Under the pieces are notes generated by a model, which saw nothing but the letters and a program-made list of their open reading frames with translations, was not told the origin of the DNA and did no database searches. 17,610 bases of DNA from Tetmemena sp. SeJ-2015 (lineage: Eukaryota > Ciliophora > Spirotrichea > Sporadotrichida > Oxytrichidae), in contig JAJKFJ010024197.1 of the NCBI GenBank assembly GCA_027382625.1, forward strand, positions 1 through 17,610, written 5' to 3'. Positions 9,001 through 16,622 of the stretch are shown here, piece after piece. The translations under genes and the position numbers were made by a program. Numbering within the stretch: position 1 is the stretch's first letter; each line of letters begins with the position of its first letter.

Positions 9001-9660
9001 AATTCTAATGTGGATAGTGTCAGCTCTGCAAGATCAAATATCAATTGATAAATAAAATAAGATAATCCAGCCAGTTAGTTTGTTTAAGACAAAATTAAAT
9101 TGAAATTGAAAGATAAGACAGATTAGAGATAGTTATTAGAATAGATCAAAGGATAGCATGTAGGTTATCTTCCGATTCTAAGAGTAAGTTCTCATCGTAT
9201 CCTCTTTTGTGATTGGCGCGTCTTTTGAGACTTATCGATTTGCATCTCACATTTTCAATCATGAACTTCAGAAACATTACTATGCATAGGAATAAATGCC
9301 CTCCGAGGAACTAAGTTTATTATTAGTATTAAAAGATGTGTATTTATTATGAGATTATTTCAGATTGAGAGTCGAATGGTCTGAGTGAAGAAATACAGGA
9401 GCTTCGTAATAATGGCTCAAGAACTGAAGCGTCTCTGAATTCATATTATGAAAATGGATGCTGAGAAATCTCCGTAGGGGAACTGACTCACAAACAAAAT
9501 CATCAAAAGATGGAGAAACTTCAGCCCCTTCTTTCCGTAATAGCCCTCCCACTTACTAGCCAGCATGCAATAAGCTACCACTCTAATCAAGAAGGAAAGG
9601 CCGATATCAACTGCCAAACCAGCCCAGAAGAAGGCAATCTTCTTGTCATAGTGGTATTTG
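6067..9660 (+). CDS. Candidate multi-pass membrane protein encoded by scrambled MDSs, opposite strand to the zinc-finger gene
   Basis: Pieces read in this order: 6067-6091 (+), 9567-9655 (-), 6115-6216 (+), 9465-9566 (-), 6303-6351 (+), 9412-9437 (-), 6362-6488 (+), 9361-9390 (-), 6512-6598 (+). Pointers are ACCACT, TATTGC, ATGCTG, CGGAGATTTC, CAGAGAC, TTGAGCCAT, CTTCACTCA and CTCAATCTG, each present once in each cluster. The joined frame from ATG 6070 (MQDYENHYDKK) has no TGA for about 190 codons. It includes hydrophobic stretches (IAFFWAGLAVDIGLSFLI, FLHLLMILFVSQF, HFYFLLMGYIKCF). The opposite frame, which would extend the zinc-finger protein, has two TGAs here, so I favour this strand. No family was recognised. 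No stop was found before the frame runs antisense through the zinc-finger gene, so its 3' end is unresolved. The 6092-6114, 6217-6302 and 6352-6361 gaps are IESs. Confidence 0.45.
6512..6926 (-). other. Left scrambled cluster: alternate zinc-finger MDSs
   Basis: It contains MDSs 6885-6926, 6760-6871, 6740-6755, 6667-6718 and 6512-6598 separated by tiny IESs (13, 4, 11 and 68 bp; 6872-6884, 6756-6759). Each piece ends in a pointer whose partner is on the plus strand at 8872-9311 or at 10.6 kb: TATGTGCGAGAAGT, AGAC, AAATAA, CTACTT, ATTGCAAGC, TCTGCAAGAT, TCATCATTTGGA, CCTCCGAGGAAC. Read straight through, the block has an in-frame TGA at the position between CEK and CIHDK that the inverted piece repairs. 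Confidence 0.85.
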
Positions 9661-10612
9661 CAAAAGGTGAAGGACCCTAGAGCCCAATTATGTTAAATTA
9701 TACTAGAGAATCTAAAGGAAAATAATTCTTAATAAAATCACTTTTTGTGCTCTTATCTTTCTTCTTCTAATTTAAATCTCTTTATTATTTATTAACTTTA
9801 ATTTTTAAAAGAATGGCAGCAGCTGACGCTCTCCTCCTCCATCTACAAAAACAAAAAGCAGTTTGCTCAAGCACGGGAGCTCTCCCAGCCAGTCTGACCT
9901 CCACGACTCCTGCCAGTTAAGCAGCACGCAGCCAGCCACCGAGGCCGACCTCAACTCGGTAGGCGTGCCGAGAGTGAAAGCTAAAGATGGTAGAGGGAGT
10001 TCGGAACTTCAGCTCCCTCGCCGACCGAGTTGTGGTCGGCCTCGGTGGCTGGCTGCGTGCTGCTTAACTGGCAGGATTCGTGGAGGTCAGACTGGCTGGG
10101 TCGAGCTCCTGTGCTTGAGCAAACTGCTTTTTGTTTTTGTATATGGAGGAGGAGAGCGTCAGCAGCTGCCATTCTTTTAAAAATTAACTTTAATAAATAA
10201 TAAAGAGGTTTAAATTAGAAGAAGAAAGATAAGAACACAAGAAGTGATTGTATTTAAGAATTATTTTCCTTTGGATTCTCAGGTATAGTAATAGAGTATT
10301 TGAATTTATTACAATCGGTAAGAGCAGATCTCATAAATTATAAAGTCCAAGAATAGAGATATCAATCTTAAAATAATTTATTGCATAAAGGTTTATAGGA
10401 TATCTATAAATAGCCTTCGAGAGGTATATGGCCTCCTTATTAAAATATCCAACTAATTAATCTTCCCAATCCACTAGATTTAAATAGGCTCTTGAATTGG
10501 AACTGCAAGAGCTTTGTCGCATTTAGAGTGGTTCACAAATTTGGATCTCTTCAGAGTCTAGTTGCATGTAATACAAGTCAAGGGAAACTTCTAACACTAG
10601 TCCAAATGATGA
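6513..10612 (-). CDS. Scrambled RING-TRAF-RING-TRAF zinc-finger protein (probable E3 ubiquitin ligase), 528 residues
   Basis: Starting at ATG 8689 the MDS order is 8312-8689, 8080-8283, 7789-8042, 7466-7710, 6885-6926 (all -), 8872-8914 (+), 6760-6871 (-), 8922-8933 (+), 6740-6755 (-), 8959-9034 (+), 6667-6718 (-), 10466-10612 (-), 9211-9311 (+), 6598 down to TGA 6515-6513 (-). With the intron removed the sum is 1587 bp, exactly 529 codons. RING 1 (about 137-176): CSIC, CQKC, FCKSC, CPLC. TRAF-type fingers 1: CKWRPKGC ... HADECGECKLC ... HHHHAYQC ... CVHC ... HKC. RING 2 (about 316-360): CAVC, QC, NC, MCEKC, ECPCC. TRAF-type fingers 2: CKQVFEYDQINNHEFQCGQC, CKMSYGPLNKFPDHHLDQC, CITC ... HSKC. 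The second half repeats the Cys/His spacing of the first only when the scrambled pieces are joined, which supports the order. RING proteins recruit E2 enzymes for ubiquitin transfer; substrate unknown. It ends ...RNEATYPD. Confidence 0.85.
6927..7470. other. Long IES (544 bp) inside the zinc-finger gene, pointer AATGT
   Basis: AATGT (minus strand) lies at 7466-7470 and 6922-6926, and the join gives RNPLQC-NQQNCQKNM in RING 2. It separates the collinear block from the left scrambled cluster. Frames of 70-75 codons exist inside on the plus strand but none looks convincingly coding. Confidence 0.65.
7466..8689 (-). other. Collinear block of the scrambled zinc-finger gene (first four MDSs)
   Basis: It holds the start codon (8689-8687), an Asn/Gln-rich N-terminus, RING 1, the first TRAF-type fingers and the first part of RING 2. 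IESs: 8284-8318 (pointer ATGCTTT), 8043-8085 (TATTCT, joins CQKCQSTLF-CKSCISKW), 7711-7793 (ACATG, joins VIKADM-HHHHAYQC). All keep frame. Confidence 0.9.
8445..8523 (-). other. Spliceosomal intron (79 bp) in the zinc-finger gene
   Basis: The minus strand starts GTAAGTAG and ends AACTTATAG. Splicing reads ISLQ-EDRKFDEQEML in phase 1. No pointer pair marks it as an IES. Confidence 0.75.
8690..8871. other. AT-rich 5' flank of the zinc-finger gene
   Basis: No coding frame was seen. It separates the start codon of the zinc-finger gene from the first inverted MDS. Confidence 0.5.
8872..9311 (+). other. Right scrambled cluster: inverted zinc-finger MDSs
   Basis: MDSs 8872-8914 (MCEKCIHDKIKIVD, end of RING 2), 8922-8933 (12 bp), 8959-9034 (QVFEYDQINNHEFQCGQCQLCK) and 9211-9311 (GASFETYRFASH...MPSEE) are in gene orientation on the plus strand, opposite to the rest of the gene. 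Their order along the plus strand matches the order in which they slot between the left-cluster pieces. 9035-9210 and 9312-9360 are AT-rich IES. Confidence 0.85.
9361..9660 (-). other. Right scrambled cluster, part used by the membrane-protein frame
   Basis: It contains pieces 9361-9390, 9412-9437, 9465-9566 and 9567-9655, plus a possible piece from 9656 on (pointer CAAAT/ATTTG, 5 bp, weaker). Pieces 9465-9566 and 9567-9655 abut with no IES between them although a 102-bp MDS from 6115-6216 fits between them after joining. Between 9391 and 9464 two short AT-richer IESs remain. Confidence 0.6.
9700..10290. repeat. Near-perfect palindrome of about 590 bp (foldback or MITE-like element)
   Basis: The left arm (about 9700-9965) is the reverse complement of the right arm (about 10019-10290) with only scattered mismatches. 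The arms run from AGAGAATCTAAAGGAAAATA outside to CACCGAGGCCGACC inside, with a loop of about 53 bp. The outer 100 bp of each arm is AT-rich; the inner part, about 9820-10175, is strikingly GC-rich for this genome. The loop has its own small stem (GGGAG near 9996-10000 with CTCCC near 10013-10017). The open frames in it are mirror images and look non-coding. It lies between the right scrambled cluster and the displaced MDS, in DNA that should be eliminated. No clear target-site duplication and no C4A4 telomere-like ends were seen, so it is not an obvious TBE transposon. Confidence 0.85.
10291..10465. other. AT-rich spacer between palindrome and displaced MDS
   Basis: No supported gene. The minus-strand frame running into it from the MDS is not confirmed by any pointer. 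Confidence 0.4.
10466..10612 (-). other. Displaced MDS of the zinc-finger gene
   Basis: This piece encodes DQCQKFPLTCITC ... FVNHSKCDKALAVPIQEPI. Its left pointer TCATCATTTGGA (10601-10612, minus strand) is identical over 12 bp to 6667-6678; its right pointer GATTGG (10466-10471) matches 9211-9216. It supplies the last C-C-H-C finger, aligned with CVHC ... HKC of the first repeat. It lies on the same strand as the main gene but more than 1.9 kb upstream of its start codon. Confidence 0.85.
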
Positions 10613-10972
10613 GGAAAAAATAATTTAATTGCTAATTAATTTTATCATTATATATGTCTTCTGATATTGGAAGACTAGATTGTTCGTTTAGGAACTCCAT
10701 TAGAAGAAAAATCAGAGATTTAATTTTTTCGAATATCTTTTCGAAATTAAAACAAATTATATTCAAATTTTATTTTACTTCAAAAGCAAAAGTAATCATC
10801 TTGCTCGAAATAACTCCCTATTTTTTAAAAATTATTTAAACTTAATTTAGCATATATTTATTGAGATAAGTTAAATGCAATTTATAACCGCATATAGCTA
10901 GTATTTTTGCCTTTATCAGCTTCTCAGACGAATTGTAAATTCAAAATTGAAATAATATATATTTGTAACTTA
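10613..10972. other. AT-rich region without recognisable genes
   Basis: A 61-codon frame at 10654-10839 is AT-driven and shows no motif. Nothing else was seen. Confidence 0.5.
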
Positions 10973-11100
10973 CCTTCGTAATCCTCAAAGCTTGATAAAT
11001 ATATTTTTATGAATGAAATGACTTTGTATGACTGGAGGTTCCTCATCTTGGATCATAATTCATAACAGTGCATAGTGTTTTCTTGTTGTTGTGACGCCTC
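10973..11100 (-). pseudogene. Decayed fragment of a Piwi gene (MID/PIWI region)
   Basis: Minus-strand words match the intact Piwi gene in the same order. GAGGCGTCACAACAACA (from 11100) resembles Piwi near 3910-3928; AGATGAGGAACCTCCAGTCA and TACAAAGTCAT resemble 3993-4024 (peptide MRNLQSYKV against MKNLQSYKV); TATCAAGCTTTGAGGATTAC resembles Piwi near 4182-4204. The middle of the domain, about 160 bp in the intact gene, is missing. A TGA interrupts the frame between the first two matches. It is best read as a relic of a second Piwi copy. Confidence 0.65.
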
Positions 11101-11253
11101 ACTATAATAAATATATCATTAAAAAATATGGAAATTATATCTTAATACTACTAGAAATTAAAATTTTATAATAGGATTAAAAATTTTGACATGCTAGAAG
11201 TTATTTCATCTATAAAATAAAGAGTAAAGAGCTCTATAGTCCTCACCTCTGCC
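11101..11253. other. AT-rich spacer
   Basis: No coding frame or repeat was recognised before the duplicated unit begins near 11254. Confidence 0.4.
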
Positions 11254-11656
11254 AAGATGCATAGGTTGATTGTAAATTAATTATAAAAACATTTTCAGTG
11301 GAAGAATTAATTATAAAGGGAGCAAAAAATTAATCAAGATTTGTAATTATAGATCAGATTAAAACTCATGGAAAAATAAGGCAACTATTCCTTAGCACTT
11401 CTAGTTTCTTGCAAACCTATTTTATTATGATGAATCAATTGTCATTTATTTTTTGCAACCAATACGACGGGTATGAATCCTTTAAGCCTCCTCTAGATCT
11501 CAGAAGAATTTAAATTATTGTTGACTAAAAATTCTTCATAATAAAAAAGAATGAGCAATTACTTGACCAGCAAAACTTCATTTAAAGATGTGGTTAAACT
11601 ATAAAATCCACTAGTGAATTCAAAAATATAATAGAAGCATCACTATTTAATATTTA
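11254..11656 (+). repeat. Conserved 5' flank of duplicated unit, copy A
   Basis: This non-coding block is homologous to 16218-16622. The pair shares long identical words, such as the one starting GGAAAAATAAGGCAACTATT and another starting GAGCAATTACTTGACCAGCA, plus AT-rich parts that differ. It runs directly into the start codon of the copy A gene, so it may hold the promoter and 5' UTR kept in the macronucleus. Confidence 0.75.
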
Positions 11657-13770
11657 ATGAACGAGATAGAGGAGCAGTTACTTCAAATTCACGAACAACT
11701 CCCACAGAGATCAGAAAGCGTTGTCTTAATCTACTTTTCTGGCAGAGCCAAGCCATTGATCCTAGGAGATAAAGCACAAGAGTCAATTATGAAAGCTGAA
11801 GAGTTTTAAATTGTAGAGTAGCCGGCTCAAGACATAGAAAATAAATTTACTACTGATCAGAACAATCACAATTCCGACTAGACATACAAATTTGATTTGC
11901 CAAAGACAGTTGGAGTAGAAATCTTTGATATGGGAGTAGATCATGTAACTTAGTTTCCGTCTTTAGGCTCACAAAGTTCTACCGCCAGTGGTTAAAGTAA
12001 GGAATCTAGCAAAAGTAAGGGAAAGGCAAGCTCAAAATCTTAAACAAACAGCAAATCTAAGATTTTTACTTAATTATCATCATCTTTTTCTTAGATATAT
12101 CTTTATTTAAGAAAAAGAAGGGAAGTAATGGCAACAAAGAAGCTATAGATAAGCCCAAGTAACCGAAGATTATATATAAAAATGGGCAAAGGATATTTAC
12201 TGAAGATAAAAATAGTAGTCAGCTCATTTAATAGTGCAGCTCCATCGAAGTTATTTTAAGACATTGATTAATTTAATAGAAGACTAGGAAGCGAGAGGAA
12301 AGATGATCAGAGCCGCAGATTTGACTCTGCAGTTGCAGGTGGGAGAAGTTGTTCAGGAATTCAGTTTCAATGATCTTTTGAAGAAAATTGGAAGAGTCCC
12401 TCAAGATAAAGACTTGGATCAATTTGATTAAATGACGATTTATGAATATAAATCAACTAGAACCAGAACTATAAAGAAAGAGCAAGAGCTATAGTGTGGT
12501 CATTATCTAGGATGTGATCTAAGAAGGAAAGGCAATACATGAGAGCCTTCAGCATCAATATGATCAGTTGACTTCTGGAAGTTGGGTGACTAAGATTAGT
12601 TATTTTAATTAAGCTTTAATCTATATTTACAAATTACCCCAGGCACTTATGAAATGAGGCTGCTGAACAAAAGCGCAGAAATTAAGGACTTAGATTTTCA
12701 GGGGAAGTGTCAAGGCTCCTATTTGACTGAGCACTTGATTGCTTATCTCTCCGGAAATATGGGAGACTTCACTAAAGAACAATCTTAGACTGCTATTGAT
12801 AAGGCTATTGCAACCTACATCGATCCAATGTTCAGGTCAGTCCAAGACTTAAATAAAAGCTACTTCTTGTTACTTAATAGTAAGTTATATAGACAAAATG
12901 GAAATGAAGGAGATTAGAGATTTCATAAAAATGGGGACGGTGAATAAGAAATGGGAGCAAGTTTGAGTTTTTTCTTTTAAATTAAAATTTTAAAAGTAAA
13001 AAAGGAAGAGCCAAAGTTGAGTAAAGAAGCCTTAGACACTATAAATATGAATGATTAGGAGATAGAGATGTATCACTTGTAAAGCCTAATTCTTAAAGAT
13101 GGCGTCAGTAACTAATTCTTGAATCAGTCCAGAGAAATAATTTTTTTAATAATTTGTATATAATGAAATTAAATCAAAGTATCAGATGAAAAAATCAAAG
13201 ACCTGAAGATGATCCTAGATAGAAATCAAGGCACCGAATATATTATCTTGCACAACGCAACCTACTTATCTTTAAGTAATTTTTTATGATCGATATGGGA
13301 GGATCTATTTAAGTAACTTAGATTTTTAAGTTGAAACCAATAATTAATATATTTCATTGTAGCTAAGCTGTTTATTACTAAACATTGAGCATCTATGCTT
13401 TAATTTTAAAAAAAGGAGTTTAGCAATGTATAAATTTTTAGATTGCTATTATCCGTTCAGCACCGATTTTTCACTACTGGCTAGGAAGCCAGCTTTTCCA
13501 GTAAGTAGCCACTGTTTTTAGTATTTTTACTGAACTTTAGAGAAGTGGCTTCAAATCCATCCATGATAGGCATGTTTATCGAGAACGTTCCCTATAATTG
13601 TGAGACTCAATAAAGTAAAATTACCATTTTTCCCCAAATTTTTCTAGCAATACTCGGCCGACAAGGAGCGCTTACAGTACCATATTTTAACAGAGATGAC
13701 AACAGCTTCTTCCTCACTTGTCCAGGCTTTACAAAAGGAGACTCAAAAGTTTTTGAAAAATCGGGGCTGA
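11657..13770 (+). CDS. Protein of unknown function, paralogue copy A (about 533 residues, 10-11 IESs)
   Basis: Start ATG 11657 (MNEIEEQLLQIHEQLP), stop TGA 13768-13770. Supported IESs (pointer): 12063-12112 (TAAGA), 12260-12276 (TTTAA), 12599-12636 (ATTA), 12849-12894 (AGAC), 12963-12997 (AAGT), 13102-13188 (AGATG), 13280-13316 (TTTAAGTAA), 13329-13440 (ATTTTTA), 13507-13546 (AAGT), 13613-13652 (CAATA). After these removals the frame is off by one; a possible 10-bp IES at 12436-12445 (pointer ATGA) repairs it and gives 534 codons with stop. The N-terminal third is acidic and Ser/Lys-rich (SSKSKGKASSKS near 115-126); the rest looks globular, with AADLTLQLQVGEVVQEFSFN, MFIENVPYNCETQYSADKER and a helical end (SSSLVQALQKETQKFLKNRG). 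No known domain was recognised. Confidence 0.75.
12436..12445 (+). other. Possible 10-bp IES or a 2-bp frameshift in copy A
   Basis: ATGA lies at 12432-12435 and 12442-12445. Copy B has 21 bp where copy A has 19, so copy A is out of frame unless this segment is removed. Either a minimal IES or a frameshift marking decay fits. Confidence 0.35.
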
Positions 13771-14001
13771 ACGTATAATATTTTTTTTAAATAAATAACA
13801 ATAATATCCAGTGAATGGCATTTTTTGTTCCTCTTATTAAAAAAAATGTAAACTAGAATTAATCTACTCTTAAGGAGAAAGAGAGAGATAAACTTTAAAT
13901 ATTGAAATAAAATTTTTCCTTGATATCGACTTAAATTGACAAGCAGAGAGTGTAATTAATAAAAATAAGACAAAAATACCTTCCCCAATATCATATCTGT
14001 C
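13771..14001. other. AT-rich intergenic spacer
   Basis: No coding frame was seen between the copy A stop and the next possible start codon. Confidence 0.4.
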
Positions 14002-15906
14002 ATGAAGGGTTATTCAAGCTATCCTCTCTACTATCATGAATTAAAATATAAAAAAATTGATGAATTCCTTTTAACTTTAAATTATTATAAAAAGGTAAAA
14101 ACTCTCATTTTAAATATTTTTTGTTCTGCCAATAATTGGACAAGATAGCCGCCCAAAACTCCACCATAGATTTTTACTAACTATTAATCCTCATATATTT
14201 AGTGCAAGTGAAAATGTGCAGTGACAGAAATGAGATTTTTATACTGTATTAAAATGGGAGGTTAGAAAACATTGGCCTCCATTAGACTGAAGATTATTCA
14301 AGGGAATATGCCAATTATAGTGCTCCCAAAAAGCTCCAATACGCTATCTAATAAGAAATCAAAGGTGGCAAAATAACTGCCTTCGAATATCTCTGGAATA
14401 ATACTTTTTTAAAAAATGATTGAGAATTTATTTTAAATTTATTATTTAATCAGAGTTTGATTGTTTCCAAATTATACTTTGCTTGTTGGAAATCATTTAG
14501 GTTATCTCTTCCAAGTACTGATAAGTAATGAATCATATCATAGAGATTGTATCTATTCTTACAACTTCTTAATAAAACAAAATATAAATTTTGGGCCACT
14601 CATTTTCCTTTGCCTCTTGTTTAAATGAACTTAAAAAATTTCCCCTTTGACGAAATATAAAAGTTCTTTGTTTTATCTATTATATCTTTTGAATATACTT
14701 CCATAAATATCAAAGACTATATTATTCACTCTTTTATTTTTTATTTGTAGTTAAAATTTTTGTATGTGTGATTATTTTTTTACAGATTATAAGACTTCAT
14801 ATTTTTAATAATTTTAATAAGAAAGAGATCAACCCTTAAAATCTATTTTTAAATTCTCTAATGAAATCGGTTTTTCAAACTCCTATGACAGTGTGATGAG
14901 TTCTGGCTCCTTCAAAAACATGAGTGCTGTCACTCAGATTCAGCGCTTTTCAGAGGGTAAATTTATCGCCACAGTCCAAGATAGATACATTCACATCTAC
15001 CTACTAGTAAACTCAGAAATTATTTCAAATTATTTATAATCGCACACAAATTATATTTTAAAATACACTTAATCTATTATTTATTACAAAAATATACAAG
15101 TTTATCATAAAAATAGCATATAAAGACCATCGTTTAACGTTAGTTGAAGTGTATTATTATATTAAATATAGAAATAATACCAGAAAACTACGGATAGCCT
15201 CTCTATAATACTAACTTACTTTATTTCAAAAAGAAATTATTAAAATACTAACTAAAACACCAAATCATTTTTCAAAATGACTCATGACAAATTAAATTTA
15301 TTCTTATTGATAAAATATTTTCTTTTTTCTCATTATAGAGTGATTGAGATGGAGTACACAATAAAATCGCTTCATCTAACTAACAATTTTTTAAAAAAAT
15401 TGCGCAGAAGTTTTTATTACATAAATTAACTTAACAATTTGAGACTTTACGCTATAGATACATTTGGGGCGCACATGCTTGGCCCAGAGATAAAGGAAAT
15501 ATCTCATGAGATAGACCCCTACATGGAGCATTTTAAATTTCAGTCATCCAGCTTCCAAACTATCGACTACCTGTCCTCAGATCCTACAGAGAATAAGTTT
15601 CATTTACAATCAAAATAACAGAGTGTATTTTTAAATAAGAATGGCTTTAAACGAATAAGGCTTTTGACTGATGAGCAAAAAATTAAACTTCTCGTTCAAT
15701 AACCATATAAAGAAGAGGTTTACTCGAGGATCTTTGAGTACAATTTCAAGGGGAGGAAGTTATCTACCTTCAAAATTATATATGTTCTTAGTTTATTCTA
15801 TAAAGATAAAGTTTGTGGACGGAGCTTAAAAATTGAGGGACAGTGGGGATATATGTGCGCCAATCATTACTAAAGAAGGTACATTTATAGAGTTTTTAAG
15901 TTTTGA
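14002..15906 (+). CDS. Possible beta-propeller (WD-like) protein split by long AT-rich segments
   Basis: Three plus-strand blocks read as coding. About 14130-14405: LDKIAAQNSTIDFY, then MCSDRNEIFILYQNGRLENI and LQYAIQQEIKGGKITAFEYL. About 14830-15010: VMSSGSFKNMSAVTQIQRFS and GKFIATVQDRYIHIYLL. About 15430 to TGA 15904-15906: NLRLYAIDTFGAHMLGPEIK, HEIDPYMEHFKFQSSSFQTI, then EEVYSRIFEYNFKGRKLSTF. Short strand-like segments ending in hydrophobics (FILYQNG, YIHIYLL, LRLYAID) recall propeller blades, but a family is not proven. A plausible start is ATG 14002 (MKGYSSYPLYYHE). Gaps 14406-14829 and 15011-15429 are very AT-rich, as long IESs would be; their pointers could not be fixed, so the joins are unknown. 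Confidence 0.5.
14406..14829. other. AT-rich segment, probably IES
   Basis: Long A/T runs and no coding frame. It separates two coding-like blocks on the same strand. Confidence 0.45.
15011..15429. other. AT-rich segment, probably IES
   Basis: Very AT-rich, no coding frame; it lies between YIHIYLL and NLRLYAID. Confidence 0.45.
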
Positions 15907-15965
15907 TGAGCCCTTAAAAACTTTCTTACAAATTTATTGAGGTGTTTATTTTTAGCGATAATTAT

Positions 15966-15990
15966 TTACTTACTTACTTACTTACTTACT
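15966..15990 (+). repeat. TTAC microsatellite, six units
   Basis: Six tandem TTAC units lie about 60 bp after the stop of the propeller-like gene, in non-coding DNA (15907-16217). Confidence 0.95.
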
Positions 15991-16217
15991 CACGCACTAT
16001 TTATTTTAAGTTGAGATTTACATATCAAGCGAAGCTCTAATTTTAATATTTACCAACCTAAAATATAGACTAACAACTTTTTCTTCAAAATATACAAATT
16101 TATCTTCAAATGTCTGTGGGTTAGTTTTTATTATAAGTTCTAAAATACTTTATCACTTTTTAAGCGATTCCTAATCTATCTAACTAATATCAATGAACTA
16201 TAATTCCCCCCTATTAC

Positions 16218-16622
16218 AAGATGCATAAGTTGATTGTTACTTAATTATGACTTGAATCATTTTTAGTGGAGGGATTAATTATAAAAGAATCAAATAAGCT
16301 AATTAAGATTCATAAATTTAACTCAGATTTAACTAATGGAAAAATAAGGCAACTATTCCTTAGCACTTCTAGTTTCTTGCAAATCAATTTTTGTTATGAA
16401 GTAATCCTTTTTTCTTTTATTTGCAACTAATACGATGGGTATGAATCCTTTAAGCCTCCTCTAGATCTAAGAAGAATTATATTAAAGCTGACTAAAAATG
16501 CTTCATTATTTAAAGAATGAGCAATTACTTGACCAGCAAAACTTCATTTAAAGATGTGATTAAACTACAAAATCCACTAGTGAATTCAAAAATATAATAG
16601 AAGCATTACTATTTAATATTAA
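16218..16622 (+). repeat. Conserved 5' flank of duplicated unit, copy B
   Basis: Homologous to 11254-11656 in direct orientation, ending at the start codon of copy B. Confidence 0.75.

Noticed and set aside
9863..10180. 105-residue frame and its antisense partner in the palindrome
   Set aside because: Both follow from the mirror symmetry of the repeat and show no protein-like features.
9480..10612. ABCG-type transporter on the minus strand, joining 10466-10612 to 9683 through ATTGGG
   Set aside because: The 10466-10612 piece fits the zinc-finger gene in another frame, with a 12-bp pointer and finger motifs. The hydrophobic frame at 9465-9655 is better explained by joins with 6.1-6.5 kb.
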